A DNA stretch of 5,854 nt from Nitrosomonadales bacterium (GTDB lineage: Bacteria > Pseudomonadota > Gammaproteobacteria > Burkholderiales > Gallionellaceae), in contig QJWF01000043.1 of assembly GCA_003235435.1 (NCBI GenBank), positions 1 through 5,854 of the forward strand, in the 5' to 3' direction. The notes under the pieces are model-generated. The model was not told where the DNA came from and did not search any database. It saw nothing but the letters and a program-made list of their open reading frames with translations. This document shows positions 1-5,778 of the stretch, piece after piece (within the stretch, counting starts at the first letter, position 1; every line of letters starts with the position of its first letter). Position numbers and translations under genes: made by a program.

Positions 1-44
1 GAAGCGATAATGCAAATATATTTACCCTGAAAATCCTGAGTCAT
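1..44 (-). CDS. N-terminus of an unidentified gene running off the left edge (partial)
   Basis: An ATG at 44-42 on the minus strand opens a frame that stays open to the window edge and reads MTQDFQGKYICIIA. The polar start followed by a hydrophobic beta-strand-like segment (YICIIA) resembles the first strand of a Rossmann-like fold, but 14 residues are too few to name a family. A purine-rich stretch (GAAGAAAGAGA) lies at suitable distance upstream and could serve as ribosome binding site. The stop codon of a short upstream ORF directly abuts this ATG (TAAATG), which would fit translational coupling. It lies downstream of the glycosyltransferase on the same strand, about 200 bp away, so it may be another member of the same polysaccharide cluster; that is inference. 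Confidence 0.45.
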   Translation of the reverse strand, partial: MTQDFQGKYICIIA

Positions 45-125
45 TTATGTCTCTTTCTTCAAAAATGCCGCAACGTAAAGGATGTGCCGCTCAATCGCCT
101 TATTGATAACCCCTTCCGTAAACAT
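45..125 (-). CDS. Possible 26-codon ORF abutting the next start (doubtful; maybe a gene remnant)
   Basis: A minus-strand frame from ATG 125-123 to TAA 47-45 encodes 26 residues beginning MFTEGVINKAIERHI and ending AAFLKKET. The composition is protein-like (amphipathic, charged C-terminus), and its stop codon is immediately followed by the ATG of the edge gene (TAAATG). No convincing ribosome binding site precedes this ATG. The frame remains open upstream only to a TGA at 170-168, so it cannot be a long gene. It could be a small coupled leader ORF, the degraded tail of a lost gene between the glycosyltransferase and the edge gene, or chance. I do not recognise the sequence. Confidence 0.2.
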   Translation of the reverse strand: MFTEGVINKAIERHILYVAAFLKKET

Positions 126-243
126 AAGGTAAGGCCGACAAGACTGGCTTTTCCCCAGTCCATTTGTTCATGGAATTGTGGTTGCTGCATGGATTGGTTT
201 AATGGTTCTGAAATTTCTAAAAAATACACTCTTTAATTTATAA

Positions 244-1476
244 TCAGGAATCACCCCGTTTGCCAAGGATATTCCGATAAAGGGCGCTGATTTTTTGTGC
301 GGTGCTGTAACGCGAAAAAAAGGCGTGGGCGTGTTTATGCCCGTTCTCAGCCAGTTTTTTTGCCAGTGACGGGTCATCCAGCAGGCGCAGCACGGCGGCA
401 GCGATTTCATCAGGTGACTTTTCCTTAACCAGCAGCCCGGTATGTTCATGGATGACGGCATCGGAAATGCCGCCAATATCACTGGCTACAACGGGCAATC
501 TTGCAAACATCGCTTCGATAAAAGTGTTGCCCTGCGCCTCGACCCCGCCGCTTTTGAGTGAAATGGATGGGCCGACAAAAAAATCACCCAGCGACAAATA
601 ATCGTAAATACGGACGTGAGAGACGGCGCCAGTAAATATTATGTCATCGTCAACGCACAATTCTCGAGCCAGATTTTCCAGAGTTTGACGCTCGGGGCCA
701 TCCCCAATTACCAGTAATTTGACATCCTGTTTTTCTCTGATCATCGGCAACGCTCGTATCAGATATTCAAGCCCCTTTTCTTCGACCAGACGGCCGAGAA
801 ACACGATCAGGCGGCAGTCATCGTTACAGAAATCGCGACGGCTCAGGCTGGAAGTGAGCTTTTCATCACGCGGTGTTGTACCGGTGGGAATTACGGGAAT
901 ATTGTCGTTTTGGTATATTTTCTGCACTTCCGCCTTTGTCGCATTGCTGTTGGCAATAACGGCAGCGCTGTTTTTAATCGCCGCCTTTTTAAAGGGCAAA
1001 ATTAATCTCTGCCGAAAGCCAAATATATCGGTACCATGCACAGAAACAATATGCGGCAATGCATACCATTTCGCGATTTTTTGGCCGATATAACCCTGCG
1101 GTATCAGCCAATGGGAATGGATAAGATCATAACTACCGCGCCTGGCCCGGCCAAATAAGGCCACAGCCTCGGCCAGTGCGAAAAAGGGGATTTGCAAGGC
1201 CCTGAATTTCGATTTCCTCAAATTTCCTGCCACCCCACCCTGATAGCAAAGAGTCTGAAAACGGGCAGGAAAGAAATACCTGAAACGATAAATGTCGACG
1301 CTGCAAATTTTTTCGTATTTTTTCAGTCCGGGAGCATGCGGCGCGAGAATATCGACATCCCAACCAAGATCACACAAATCCTGAGCCATATTCAGGATAA
1401 ACGGGGCAGTGCCGTCCCCTTCGAAGCGGGGAGCGCTGGACGCTATAAAAATTATTTTGTTCCGGCTGGTACTCAT
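244..1476 (-). CDS. Glycosyltransferase family 4 (GT-B fold), 410 aa
   Basis: A complete 410-residue protein with the architecture of retaining, nucleotide-sugar-dependent family 4 glycosyltransferases. The N-terminal acceptor-side Rossmann domain (about residues 7-200) has the opening strand KIIFIASSAP, the HSHWLIPQG segment (120-128) and VHGTD (146-150). The C-terminal donor domain has GRLVEEKGLEYLI (228-240), GDGP (258-261), FTGAV (281-285) and the E-x7-E donor motif as E313 and E321 in EAQGNTFIEAM, followed by LPVVASDIGG (327-336). There is no signal peptide or membrane helix, so it should act at the cytoplasmic face, adding a sugar to a lipid-linked or polymer acceptor. Donor and acceptor cannot be told from sequence. 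The start is fixed by an in-frame TGA just upstream; the ribosome binding site is weak. The gene is divergent from uvrD and AT-richer than it, suggesting an exopolysaccharide or O-antigen-type locus extending leftwards (inference). Confidence 0.93.
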   Translation of the reverse strand: MSTSRNKIIFIASSAPRFEGDGTAPFILNMAQDLCDLGWDVDILAPHAPGLKKYEKICSVDIYRFRYFFPARFQTLCYQGGVAGNLRKSKFRALQIPFFALAEAVALFGRARRGSYDLIHSHWLIPQGYIGQKIAKWYALPHIVSVHGTDIFGFRQRLILPFKKAAIKNSAAVIANSNATKAEVQKIYQNDNIPVIPTGTTPRDEKLTSSLSRRDFCNDDCRLIVFLGRLVEEKGLEYLIRALPMIREKQDVKLLVIGDGPERQTLENLARELCVDDDIIFTGAVSHVRIYDYLSLGDFFVGPSISLKSGGVEAQGNTFIEAMFARLPVVASDIGGISDAVIHEHTGLLVKEKSPDEIAAAVLRLLDDPSLAKKLAENGHKHAHAFFSRYSTAQKISALYRNILGKRGDS

Positions 1477-1571
1477 GATTTTTCATCATACCCGTTCGGG
1501 GCAGCCACAGGAGAGCTTACAGTATCGTCTGAAATATGATCAAAATTTTTCACGCGATCGCACTTTATCAT
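1473..1571 (-). CDS. Possible 32-codon ORF with a stop-start overlap on the glycosyltransferase (doubtful)
   Basis: A minus-strand frame begins at ATG 1571-1569 and ends at TGA 1475-1473. That TGA overlaps the glycosyltransferase ATG as ATGA, the classic arrangement for translational coupling. The peptide starts MIKCDRVKNFDHISDD and ends PNGYDEKS. The frame is open further upstream to a TAA (about 58 codons in all), with an alternative GTG at 1637-1635, so the true start is unclear. No ribosome binding site is obvious for either start. No family is recognised and there are no membrane segments. It lies wholly inside the divergent spacer before uvrD. An open frame of this length is not rare by chance; the overlap is the only real argument for it. 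Confidence 0.22.
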   Translation of the reverse strand: MIKCDRVKNFDHISDDTVSSPVAAPNGYDEKS

Positions 1572-1725
1572 AGCCTTGCCATCGTCATGGCTTTGGGTCG
1601 AATAGCTTGGAAGTAAAGCATCCAATTCGAGCAGCACAATACAAACCCGCGTACATAGTTATTGTTCAGCCAATGACTGGTAATCTGGTGGAAGTCCCAA
1701 GTTAATCCTGTGGGATAATTCCATA
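1477..1725. promoter_or_regulatory. Divergent intergenic region between the glycosyltransferase gene and uvrD
   Basis: This 249-bp spacer separates two divergently transcribed genes and must hold the 5' signals of uvrD, and those of the glycosyltransferase if that gene is not part of a longer operon. I found no pair of -35 and -10 elements with good spacing on either strand, so no promoter is placed. I also see no CTGT-N8-ACAG LexA box upstream of uvrD, although uvrD is SOS-regulated in Escherichia coli. An imperfect 13-bp palindrome (TGGGATAATTCCA, 1711-1723) sits directly in front of the uvrD ATG, where a Shine-Dalgarno would be expected. The only purine-rich candidate is GTGGGA, which is weak. 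Confidence 0.4.
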
Positions 1726-3912
1726 ATGAATCTACCGCTGCTTTCCGGCCTCAATCCCGAACAACGTCAGGCTGTAATGCTGCCGCACCAATCCGCTCTG
1801 ATCCTGGCGGGCGCCGGCAGCGGCAAGACGCGCGTCCTGACCACGCGCATCGCCTGGCTTATCAACACCGGGGCGGTAAGCCCTCACGGTATACTCGCGG
1901 TGACATTCACCAACAAGGCGGCAAAGGAGATGCTGACGCGCATCTCGGCGATGCTGCCGATCAACACGCGCGGCATGTGGATCGGCACTTTTCACGGTTT
2001 GTGCAACCGCATGCTGCGGGCTCACTACCGCGAGGCGAATCTACCGCAGACGTTCCAGATTCTCGACAGCGCCGACCAGTTGTCAGCAATCAAGCGGCTG
2101 ATGAAGACGATGAATGTCGATGAGGAAAAGTACCCGCCGCGCGAGATGCAGTGGTTCATCAGCGGCAACAAGGAACAGGGGCTGCGTGCTTCGGATGTCG
2201 AAGCCTACGACTCCTATACCCGGCGCAAGGTGGAGATATTCGCCGAGTACGATGCGCAGTGCCAGCGCGAGGGCGTGTTGGACTTTGCCGAGCTGTTGCT
2301 GCGCTGTTATGAATTACTGCAGCGCAACCAGCAGTTGCGCGAACATTACCAGGCGCGCTTCAGGCATATCCTGGTGGACGAATTCCAGGACACCAATCCG
2401 CTGCAGTACCGTTGGCTGAAACTGCTGGCCGGGCAAGGCAATGCCATCTTTGCCGTCGGCGACGACGACCAGTCCATCTATGCATTCCGCGGCGCGTATG
2501 TCGGCAACATGCAGGAGTTGCTGCGCGATTTCCATATCGAGTCCGTGATCAAGCTGGAACAGAACTACCGCTCGCACGCAAACATACTCAATGCCGCCAA
2601 TGAACTGATCGCAAACAATCGGAACAGGCTGGGCAAGAATCTGTGGACGGATGCGCACAAGGGCGAGTTGATCAGGGTATATGAAGCCGGCACCGACGTG
2701 GATGAGGCGGCGTTTATCATCGAGGAAATACGGCACCTCCTGCGTGAAGGCGTGAAGCTTTCCGAGATTGCCCTGCTTTATCGATCCAACGCTCAATCGC
2801 GTGTGCTGGAGCATGCGCTGGTTTCAGCGAGCCTGTCGTATCGTGTATATGGTGGATTGCGCTTTTTCGAACGGCAGGAGATCAAGCATGCGCTGGCGTA
2901 CCTGCGCCTGATGCAGAATTCCGATGATGATAGCGCATTGCTGCGGATCATCAATTTCCCGGCGCGCGGCATCGGCGCGCGCTCGATCGAGCAATTGCAG
3001 GAGAACGCGCGCCAATACAACACGATCCTGTTCGATGCCGCCGCGCGCATGGGTGGCAAGGTTGCGGCCTTTGTCGCGCTGATCGAATCTCTGCGGGCCG
3101 ACACGACGGAATTGCCGCTTCCTGAGATCATCGAGCATGTGCTGCAGCATTCCGGCTTGGTTGCACATTATGAAAGTGAAAAAAACTCGCCGGCAAAAAA
3201 ACGCGAAGCGCAGGAACGGCTTGACAACCTGAACGAGTTTATCAATGCCGCGACCTTGTTCGTGCATGAAAGTGAAGACGATAGCCTCAACGAATTTCTT
3301 GCACACGCTTCTCTGGAAGCGGGTGAACATCAGGCGGGGGACAGCGAAGATGCACTGCACCTGATGACGGTCCATGCTGCAAAGGGACTGGAATTTCATA
3401 CCGTGTTTGTCACGGGTCTTGAGCAGGGGCTATTCCCGCACGAAAACAGCATCAACGAAGACGGCGGATTGGAAGAAGAACGGCGTCTCATGTATGTGGC
3501 GATCACGCGCGCGCGGCGCAGGCTGTACCTGAGTTTCGCACAGAGCAGGATGCTGCACGGGCAGACCCATTACGGCATGGAGTCGAGTTTTCTGCGTGAA
3601 CTGCCGGAAGAATCGCTGTACTGGATCACACCCCGTTTTGAAGCGCGCAGCCAGCTTGGCAGCGGCGGGATGGTGAATTACCCATCGAGGTCCGGCAGCA
3701 CATCGACGGGCATGCATGCACGGGCAAGCGGCTACGAAGCCACTGGCACCGGCATGTGGCACATCGGTCAGCAGGTTTTTCACCAGAAATTCGGCGAGGG
3801 CACCATAACGGCGGCAAAAGGAAGCGGGGCAGATGCGAGCGTGCAGGTCAATTTCAAGCACGCCGGCAGCAAGTGGCTGGTTCTGGAATATGCAAAGCTT
3901 GTTGCCGCCTGA
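1726..3912 (+). CDS. uvrD: DNA helicase II UvrD (superfamily 1A), 728 aa
   Basis: A complete UvrD/Rep-family 3'-5' DNA helicase of normal length (the E. coli protein has about 720 residues). It unwinds DNA using ATP, releasing the incised oligonucleotide in nucleotide excision repair and the nicked strand in methyl-directed mismatch repair, and acts in the cytoplasm on the nucleoid. All motifs are intact: Q-motif LNPEQRQAV (9-17), Walker A AGAGSGKT (28-35), Ia VTFTNKAAKEM (59-69), Ib GTFHGLCNRML (87-97), Walker B/II LVDEFQDTN (216-224), III GDDDQSIYAFRGA (245-257), IV EQNYRSH (278-284), V TVHAAKGLEF (548-557) and VI MYVAITRARRRL (589-600). A linker rich in Gly and Ser (about 640-675) leads to the C-terminal Tudor-like domain (about 680-725, GQQVFHQKFGEGTI onwards), typical of UvrD and PcrA and involved in partner binding. 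Rep and PcrA are the alternatives, but length, tail and proteobacterial context favour UvrD. The ATG has only a weak ribosome binding site; the conserved N-terminus begins right after it. Confidence 0.97.
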   Translation: MNLPLLSGLNPEQRQAVMLPHQSALILAGAGSGKTRVLTTRIAWLINTGAVSPHGILAVTFTNKAAKEMLTRISAMLPINTRGMWIGTFHGLCNRMLRAHYREANLPQTFQILDSADQLSAIKRLMKTMNVDEEKYPPREMQWFISGNKEQGLRASDVEAYDSYTRRKVEIFAEYDAQCQREGVLDFAELLLRCYELLQRNQQLREHYQARFRHILVDEFQDTNPLQYRWLKLLAGQGNAIFAVGDDDQSIYAFRGAYVGNMQELLRDFHIESVIKLEQNYRSHANILNAANELIANNRNRLGKNLWTDAHKGELIRVYEAGTDVDEAAFIIEEIRHLLREGVKLSEIALLYRSNAQSRVLEHALVSASLSYRVYGGLRFFERQEIKHALAYLRLMQNSDDDSALLRIINFPARGIGARSIEQLQENARQYNTILFDAAARMGGKVAAFVALIESLRADTTELPLPEIIEHVLQHSGLVAHYESEKNSPAKKREAQERLDNLNEFINAATLFVHESEDDSLNEFLAHASLEAGEHQAGDSEDALHLMTVHAAKGLEFHTVFVTGLEQGLFPHENSINEDGGLEEERRLMYVAITRARRRLYLSFAQSRMLHGQTHYGMESSFLRELPEESLYWITPRFEARSQLGSGGMVNYPSRSGSTSTGMHARASGYEATGTGMWHIGQQVFHQKFGEGTITAAKGSGADASVQVNFKHAGSKWLVLEYAKLVAA

Positions 3913-4363
3913 AGGGGTTGAGGTTGAACGCTTGTGGCTGATGGTGCGGAGCTACCAGCGACTGACGGGCAGGCAGCTACTGCAAGTTGTACCCACGACA
4001 GACAATGAATTACGCAAGGCAATGTGGGAATCGCCCCGTGCCATTGTTGCACACGGAACGGAAGACGACCCGATCTTTTTTTATGGGAATCGACTTGCAC
4101 TGCAATTATTTGAAATGAACTTTGCAGAATTTACCCGCACGCCGTCGCGCCAGTCTGCGGAACCTGTGGCCCAGGAAGCGCGCGCCAAAATGCTGGAAAG
4201 CGTCAGCCGTTCCGGTTTCATGGACGACTATGCGGGAATGCGCATTGCAAAAAGCGGCAGGCGCTTCATGATCAGCGGGGCAACGGTGTGGAATTTACGC
4301 GACGAAAATGGAGGATATCACGGGCAAGCCGCAGTGTTCGATGCGCAGGGTATTGTTACGTGA
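3890..4363 (+). CDS. MEKHLA-domain (PAS-related) protein, about 157 aa
   Basis: A small soluble protein matching the bacterial MEKHLA domain, a PAS-like module also found at the C-terminus of plant HD-ZIP III factors. From ATG 3890, signature segments are RLTGRQLL (24-31), HGTEDDPIFFYGNR (55-68), LQLFEMNFAEF (71-81), PSRQSAEP (85-92), DDYAGMRI (112-119), GRRF (123-126), ATVWNL (131-136) and GQAA (145-148). This covers the whole domain, with no helix-turn-helix, kinase or membrane part. Such stand-alone proteins are presumed sensors or ligand binders; no substrate is established. The start is ambiguous: ATG 3890 overlaps the end of uvrD by 23 bp, TTG 3932 has GAGG 8 bp upstream (best-spaced ribosome binding site), and ATG 3941 is also in frame. 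The domain homology seems to begin near 3932-3941, so either later start is plausible. The frame extends upstream to another ATG at 3833, well inside uvrD and less likely. Its position suggests co-transcription with uvrD. Confidence 0.85.
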   Translation: MQSLLPPEGVEVERLWLMVRSYQRLTGRQLLQVVPTTDNELRKAMWESPRAIVAHGTEDDPIFFYGNRLALQLFEMNFAEFTRTPSRQSAEPVAQEARAKMLESVSRSGFMDDYAGMRIAKSGRRFMISGATVWNLRDENGGYHGQAAVFDAQGIVT

Positions 4364-4472
4364 CGATGGTGATGTCTCAACTTCTGGCATAGAAGCAGCC
4401 CAATCACAACTGTTTAAAAAAAATTCTGGTGTATTACATCGATCGGTTGAAACAGCTCCGAAATATGGCCAA
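4364..4472. other. Gap between convergent genes; no clear terminator seen
   Basis: This 109-bp interval lies between the convergent 3' ends of the MEKHLA gene (plus) and the four-helix membrane protein (minus), where one or two terminators are expected. There is a small hairpin with a 5-bp stem (CTTCT 4381-4385, AGAAG 4391-4395, loop GGCAT), but no U-run follows it on either strand. A run of eight A residues near 4415-4422 would give a U-tract on minus-strand transcripts, but no stable GC-rich stem precedes it; only a distant 6-bp CTGTTT/AAACAG pair flanks it. Termination may be factor-dependent or use a weak structure. Confidence 0.35.
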
Positions 4473-4949
4473 TCAGGCAGCCGGTTTGCGCTTTTCTGGA
4501 ATCTGCCTTTTTGCCGCGGCACTGTAGGCGCCAAACTCCATAACCATGGTGATCATCACAAAGATCAGGGTGGGCACCAACGCGATGCGGGTGAGCGCTG
4601 TCCATACGATCTGTCCCATTTGGGCATCGCGCATGTTGATGATGAACAGCCATGCGATGCCTATCAGCAGACCCGAAGTTGCATAACCAGCAAACAGAAA
4701 CAGACCATGCCTGTATGCGAGCTTCCAGTGTGCGGAGATGAAATGGCTGGCAGCCCTGTTGCCGCGCCAGTAAATGTAGCAAACGAGACTGCCGGAACAC
4801 AGCACGGGAATAAACAGGCCTGACATGCCAATTTTGAGCGCGATGACCGCGGGGGTCATCAGCAGGTTGAACATGAACAGTCCGAAGATGAACAGGTTGT
4901 GGGGTATTTGTGCCTGCTTGACTTCTGCAGCGGAAATTTGCGTATCCAT
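4473..4949 (-). CDS. Unrecognised four-helix inner-membrane protein, 158 aa
   Basis: A 158-residue protein that I cannot assign to a family. After a polar N-terminus (residues 1-17, MDTQISAAEVKQ onwards) there are four predicted membrane helices: about 19-40 (NLFIFGLFMFNLLMTPAVIA), 43-61, 83-105 (LFLFAGYATSGLLIGIAWLF within it) and 117-140. The stretch from 62 to 82 (RGNRAASHFISAHWKLAYRH) is polar with two histidines and many positive charges, and the C-terminus (AKRQIPEKRKPAA) is strongly basic, which by the positive-inside rule suggests both are cytoplasmic. The frame is open back to ATG 5045, but that would overlap the upstream gene by 86 bp. ATG 4949 lies 10 bp after its stop and is preferred, although the nearest AGG is too close to be an ideal ribosome binding site. 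It is probably co-transcribed and may act with the BPSS1780-type protein; the function is unknown. Confidence 0.8.
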   Translation of the reverse strand: MDTQISAAEVKQAQIPHNLFIFGLFMFNLLMTPAVIALKIGMSGLFIPVLCSGSLVCYIYWRGNRAASHFISAHWKLAYRHGLFLFAGYATSGLLIGIAWLFIINMRDAQMGQIVWTALTRIALVPTLIFVMITMVMEFGAYSAAAKRQIPEKRKPAA

Positions 4950-4959
4950 CCTGGAATGA

Positions 4960-5724
4960 TTATTGGTCCGGTTTGAATATATCAGCTGCATCCGAAGAGG
5001 TCGAGGCAAGTTGCGCAGAAGGGAAAATCTCTGAATAACTGGCATACAGGGAAGTGAACACGATGGGCAGCAATACCAGCCAGCCGAGCATCATCGGCAT
5101 GCTGGCGAGGATTGCCAGCAGTATGAAAGTCAGGCCATACACCAGCATCGCAGCGACGTTGTTGAGGAATGCGCGCAGGCTGAGTTTCATTGCCGTCAGT
5201 GGCGTCACATTGTTGAAATACACCAGCAAAGGCGCGAACTGCATAGCCATGATCAGCATGCTGAACAGGGTGATGCCGAGCAACATTGCCAGTCCGGCAC
5301 CGTTGACGGCCTGTTTCATCACCTCCGGATCCACTTCCGGTTGCCCGCTCATCAAAATACCCACCAGTGCAGAACCGCCGACCAGCATCATCAGACCGAA
5401 GATCAGGAATTGGCTGACCAGCGAGATGCCGCCCAGCGTGACCAGCTGGGTGGTATGTTGTTGAAAACCGCGAAACAGATGCGCAAGTTCCAGTTCCTCG
5501 CCTTTGCCCAGGTCCTTGCACCCGGCCATCAGGCCGGCCAATACCACCGGCATCAGCAAACTCACCAGCGGTTCACCCACCACGGGCACATTGGAAATGG
5601 CGACCGCAGCGACCACGCAGATCAACAACAGGACGATCCATAGCAAAGGCGCCTTCATGAACAATGCGTAGCCCTGCTTGATCCATTCCCAGCCATGGCC
5701 CGCCGTCAAGTGTTTTGGTTCCAT
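4960..5724 (-). CDS. BPSS1780-family polytopic membrane protein, 254 aa
   Basis: A complete 254-residue integral membrane protein resembling the uncharacterised BPSS1780 family, common in betaproteobacteria. Recognisable parts are the N-terminal GHGWEWIKQGYALFMKAPLLW (split here as GHGWEWI, 9-15, and FMKAPLLW, 22-29), the PVVGEPLVSLLMPVVLAGLM segment (47-66), and KGEELELAHLFRGF (74-87), a polar loop carrying a conserved-looking EELE-HLF pattern. Membrane helices are predicted at about 27-46, 50-68, 96-125, 142-168, 190-209 and 211-230. The C-terminal tail (232-254) is polar and Ser/Asp-rich. There is no cleavable signal peptide. The biochemical role of the family is not known to me. It appears to be the first gene of a two-gene minus-strand operon, with the four-helix membrane protein starting 10 bp downstream. 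The start ATG has only a weak AAGA-type ribosome binding site, but the conserved N-terminus supports it. Confidence 0.88.
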   Translation of the reverse strand: MEPKHLTAGHGWEWIKQGYALFMKAPLLWIVLLLICVVAAVAISNVPVVGEPLVSLLMPVVLAGLMAGCKDLGKGEELELAHLFRGFQQHTTQLVTLGGISLVSQFLIFGLMMLVGGSALVGILMSGQPEVDPEVMKQAVNGAGLAMLLGITLFSMLIMAMQFAPLLVYFNNVTPLTAMKLSLRAFLNNVAAMLVYGLTFILLAILASMPMMLGWLVLLPIVFTSLYASYSEIFPSAQLASTSSDAADIFKPDQ

Positions 5725-5740
5725 TTGATCTTAAATATGC

Positions 5741-5772
5741 ATTAATCCGGATTCATGTTTGCATTGTAATGC
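5741..5772. promoter_or_regulatory. AT-rich leader with two short palindromes upstream of the BPSS1780-type gene
   Basis: The short region in front of the membrane-protein pair holds a perfect 10-bp palindrome (AATCCGGATT, 5744-5753) and, 7 bp further, a near-palindrome (GCATTGTAATGC, 5761-5772, two 5-bp arms around GT). Read on the minus strand, TACAAT inside the second one would be a fair -10 element, but no -35 lies at 16-18 bp (TTGGCG is about 20 bp away). A regulator-binding role is possible but unproven; such short palindromes also occur by chance in AT-rich DNA. Confidence 0.22.
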
Positions 5773-5778
5773 GATTTA

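Noticed and set aside
719..1093. Plus-strand frame of 124 codons opposite the glycosyltransferase
   Set aside because: The glycosyltransferase on the other strand has all GT4 motifs; this frame gives a Ser/Arg-rich product with no recognisable features.
1554..1561. GCGATCGC octamer, resembling the cyanobacterial HIP1 palindrome
   Set aside because: It is a single copy in a non-cyanobacterial context and is best taken as chance.
1714..1719. GATAAT as a -10 box giving a leaderless uvrD transcript
   Set aside because: The spacing to the ATG would fit a leaderless start, but there is no -35-like hexamer 16-18 bp upstream.
2824..3399. Long antisense reading frame (191 codons) within uvrD
   Set aside because: It lies wholly opposite an intact, motif-complete helicase gene and its product has no recognisable domain. 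Long antisense frames are expected in GC-rich coding DNA; the same applies to those at 2314-2814, 2793-3131 and 3430-3861.
4381..4422. Hairpin CTTCT/AGAAG and the nearby A-run as a bidirectional terminator
   Set aside because: The stem has only five pairs, and the A-run is about 20 bp away and not adjacent to any stable stem, so it does not meet the usual form of an intrinsic terminator.
4308..4823. Plus-strand frame of 171 codons overlapping the MEKHLA end and the four-helix protein
   Set aside because: The product is low in hydrophobic pattern, rich in His, Gln and Cys, and is the shadow of the minus-strand membrane protein, whose four helices make far better sense.
5054..5643. Plus-strand and alternative minus-strand frames inside the BPSS1780-type gene
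   Set aside because: They are antisense or shifted shadows of a gene with recognisable family segments and clear membrane helices; their products lack any domain.
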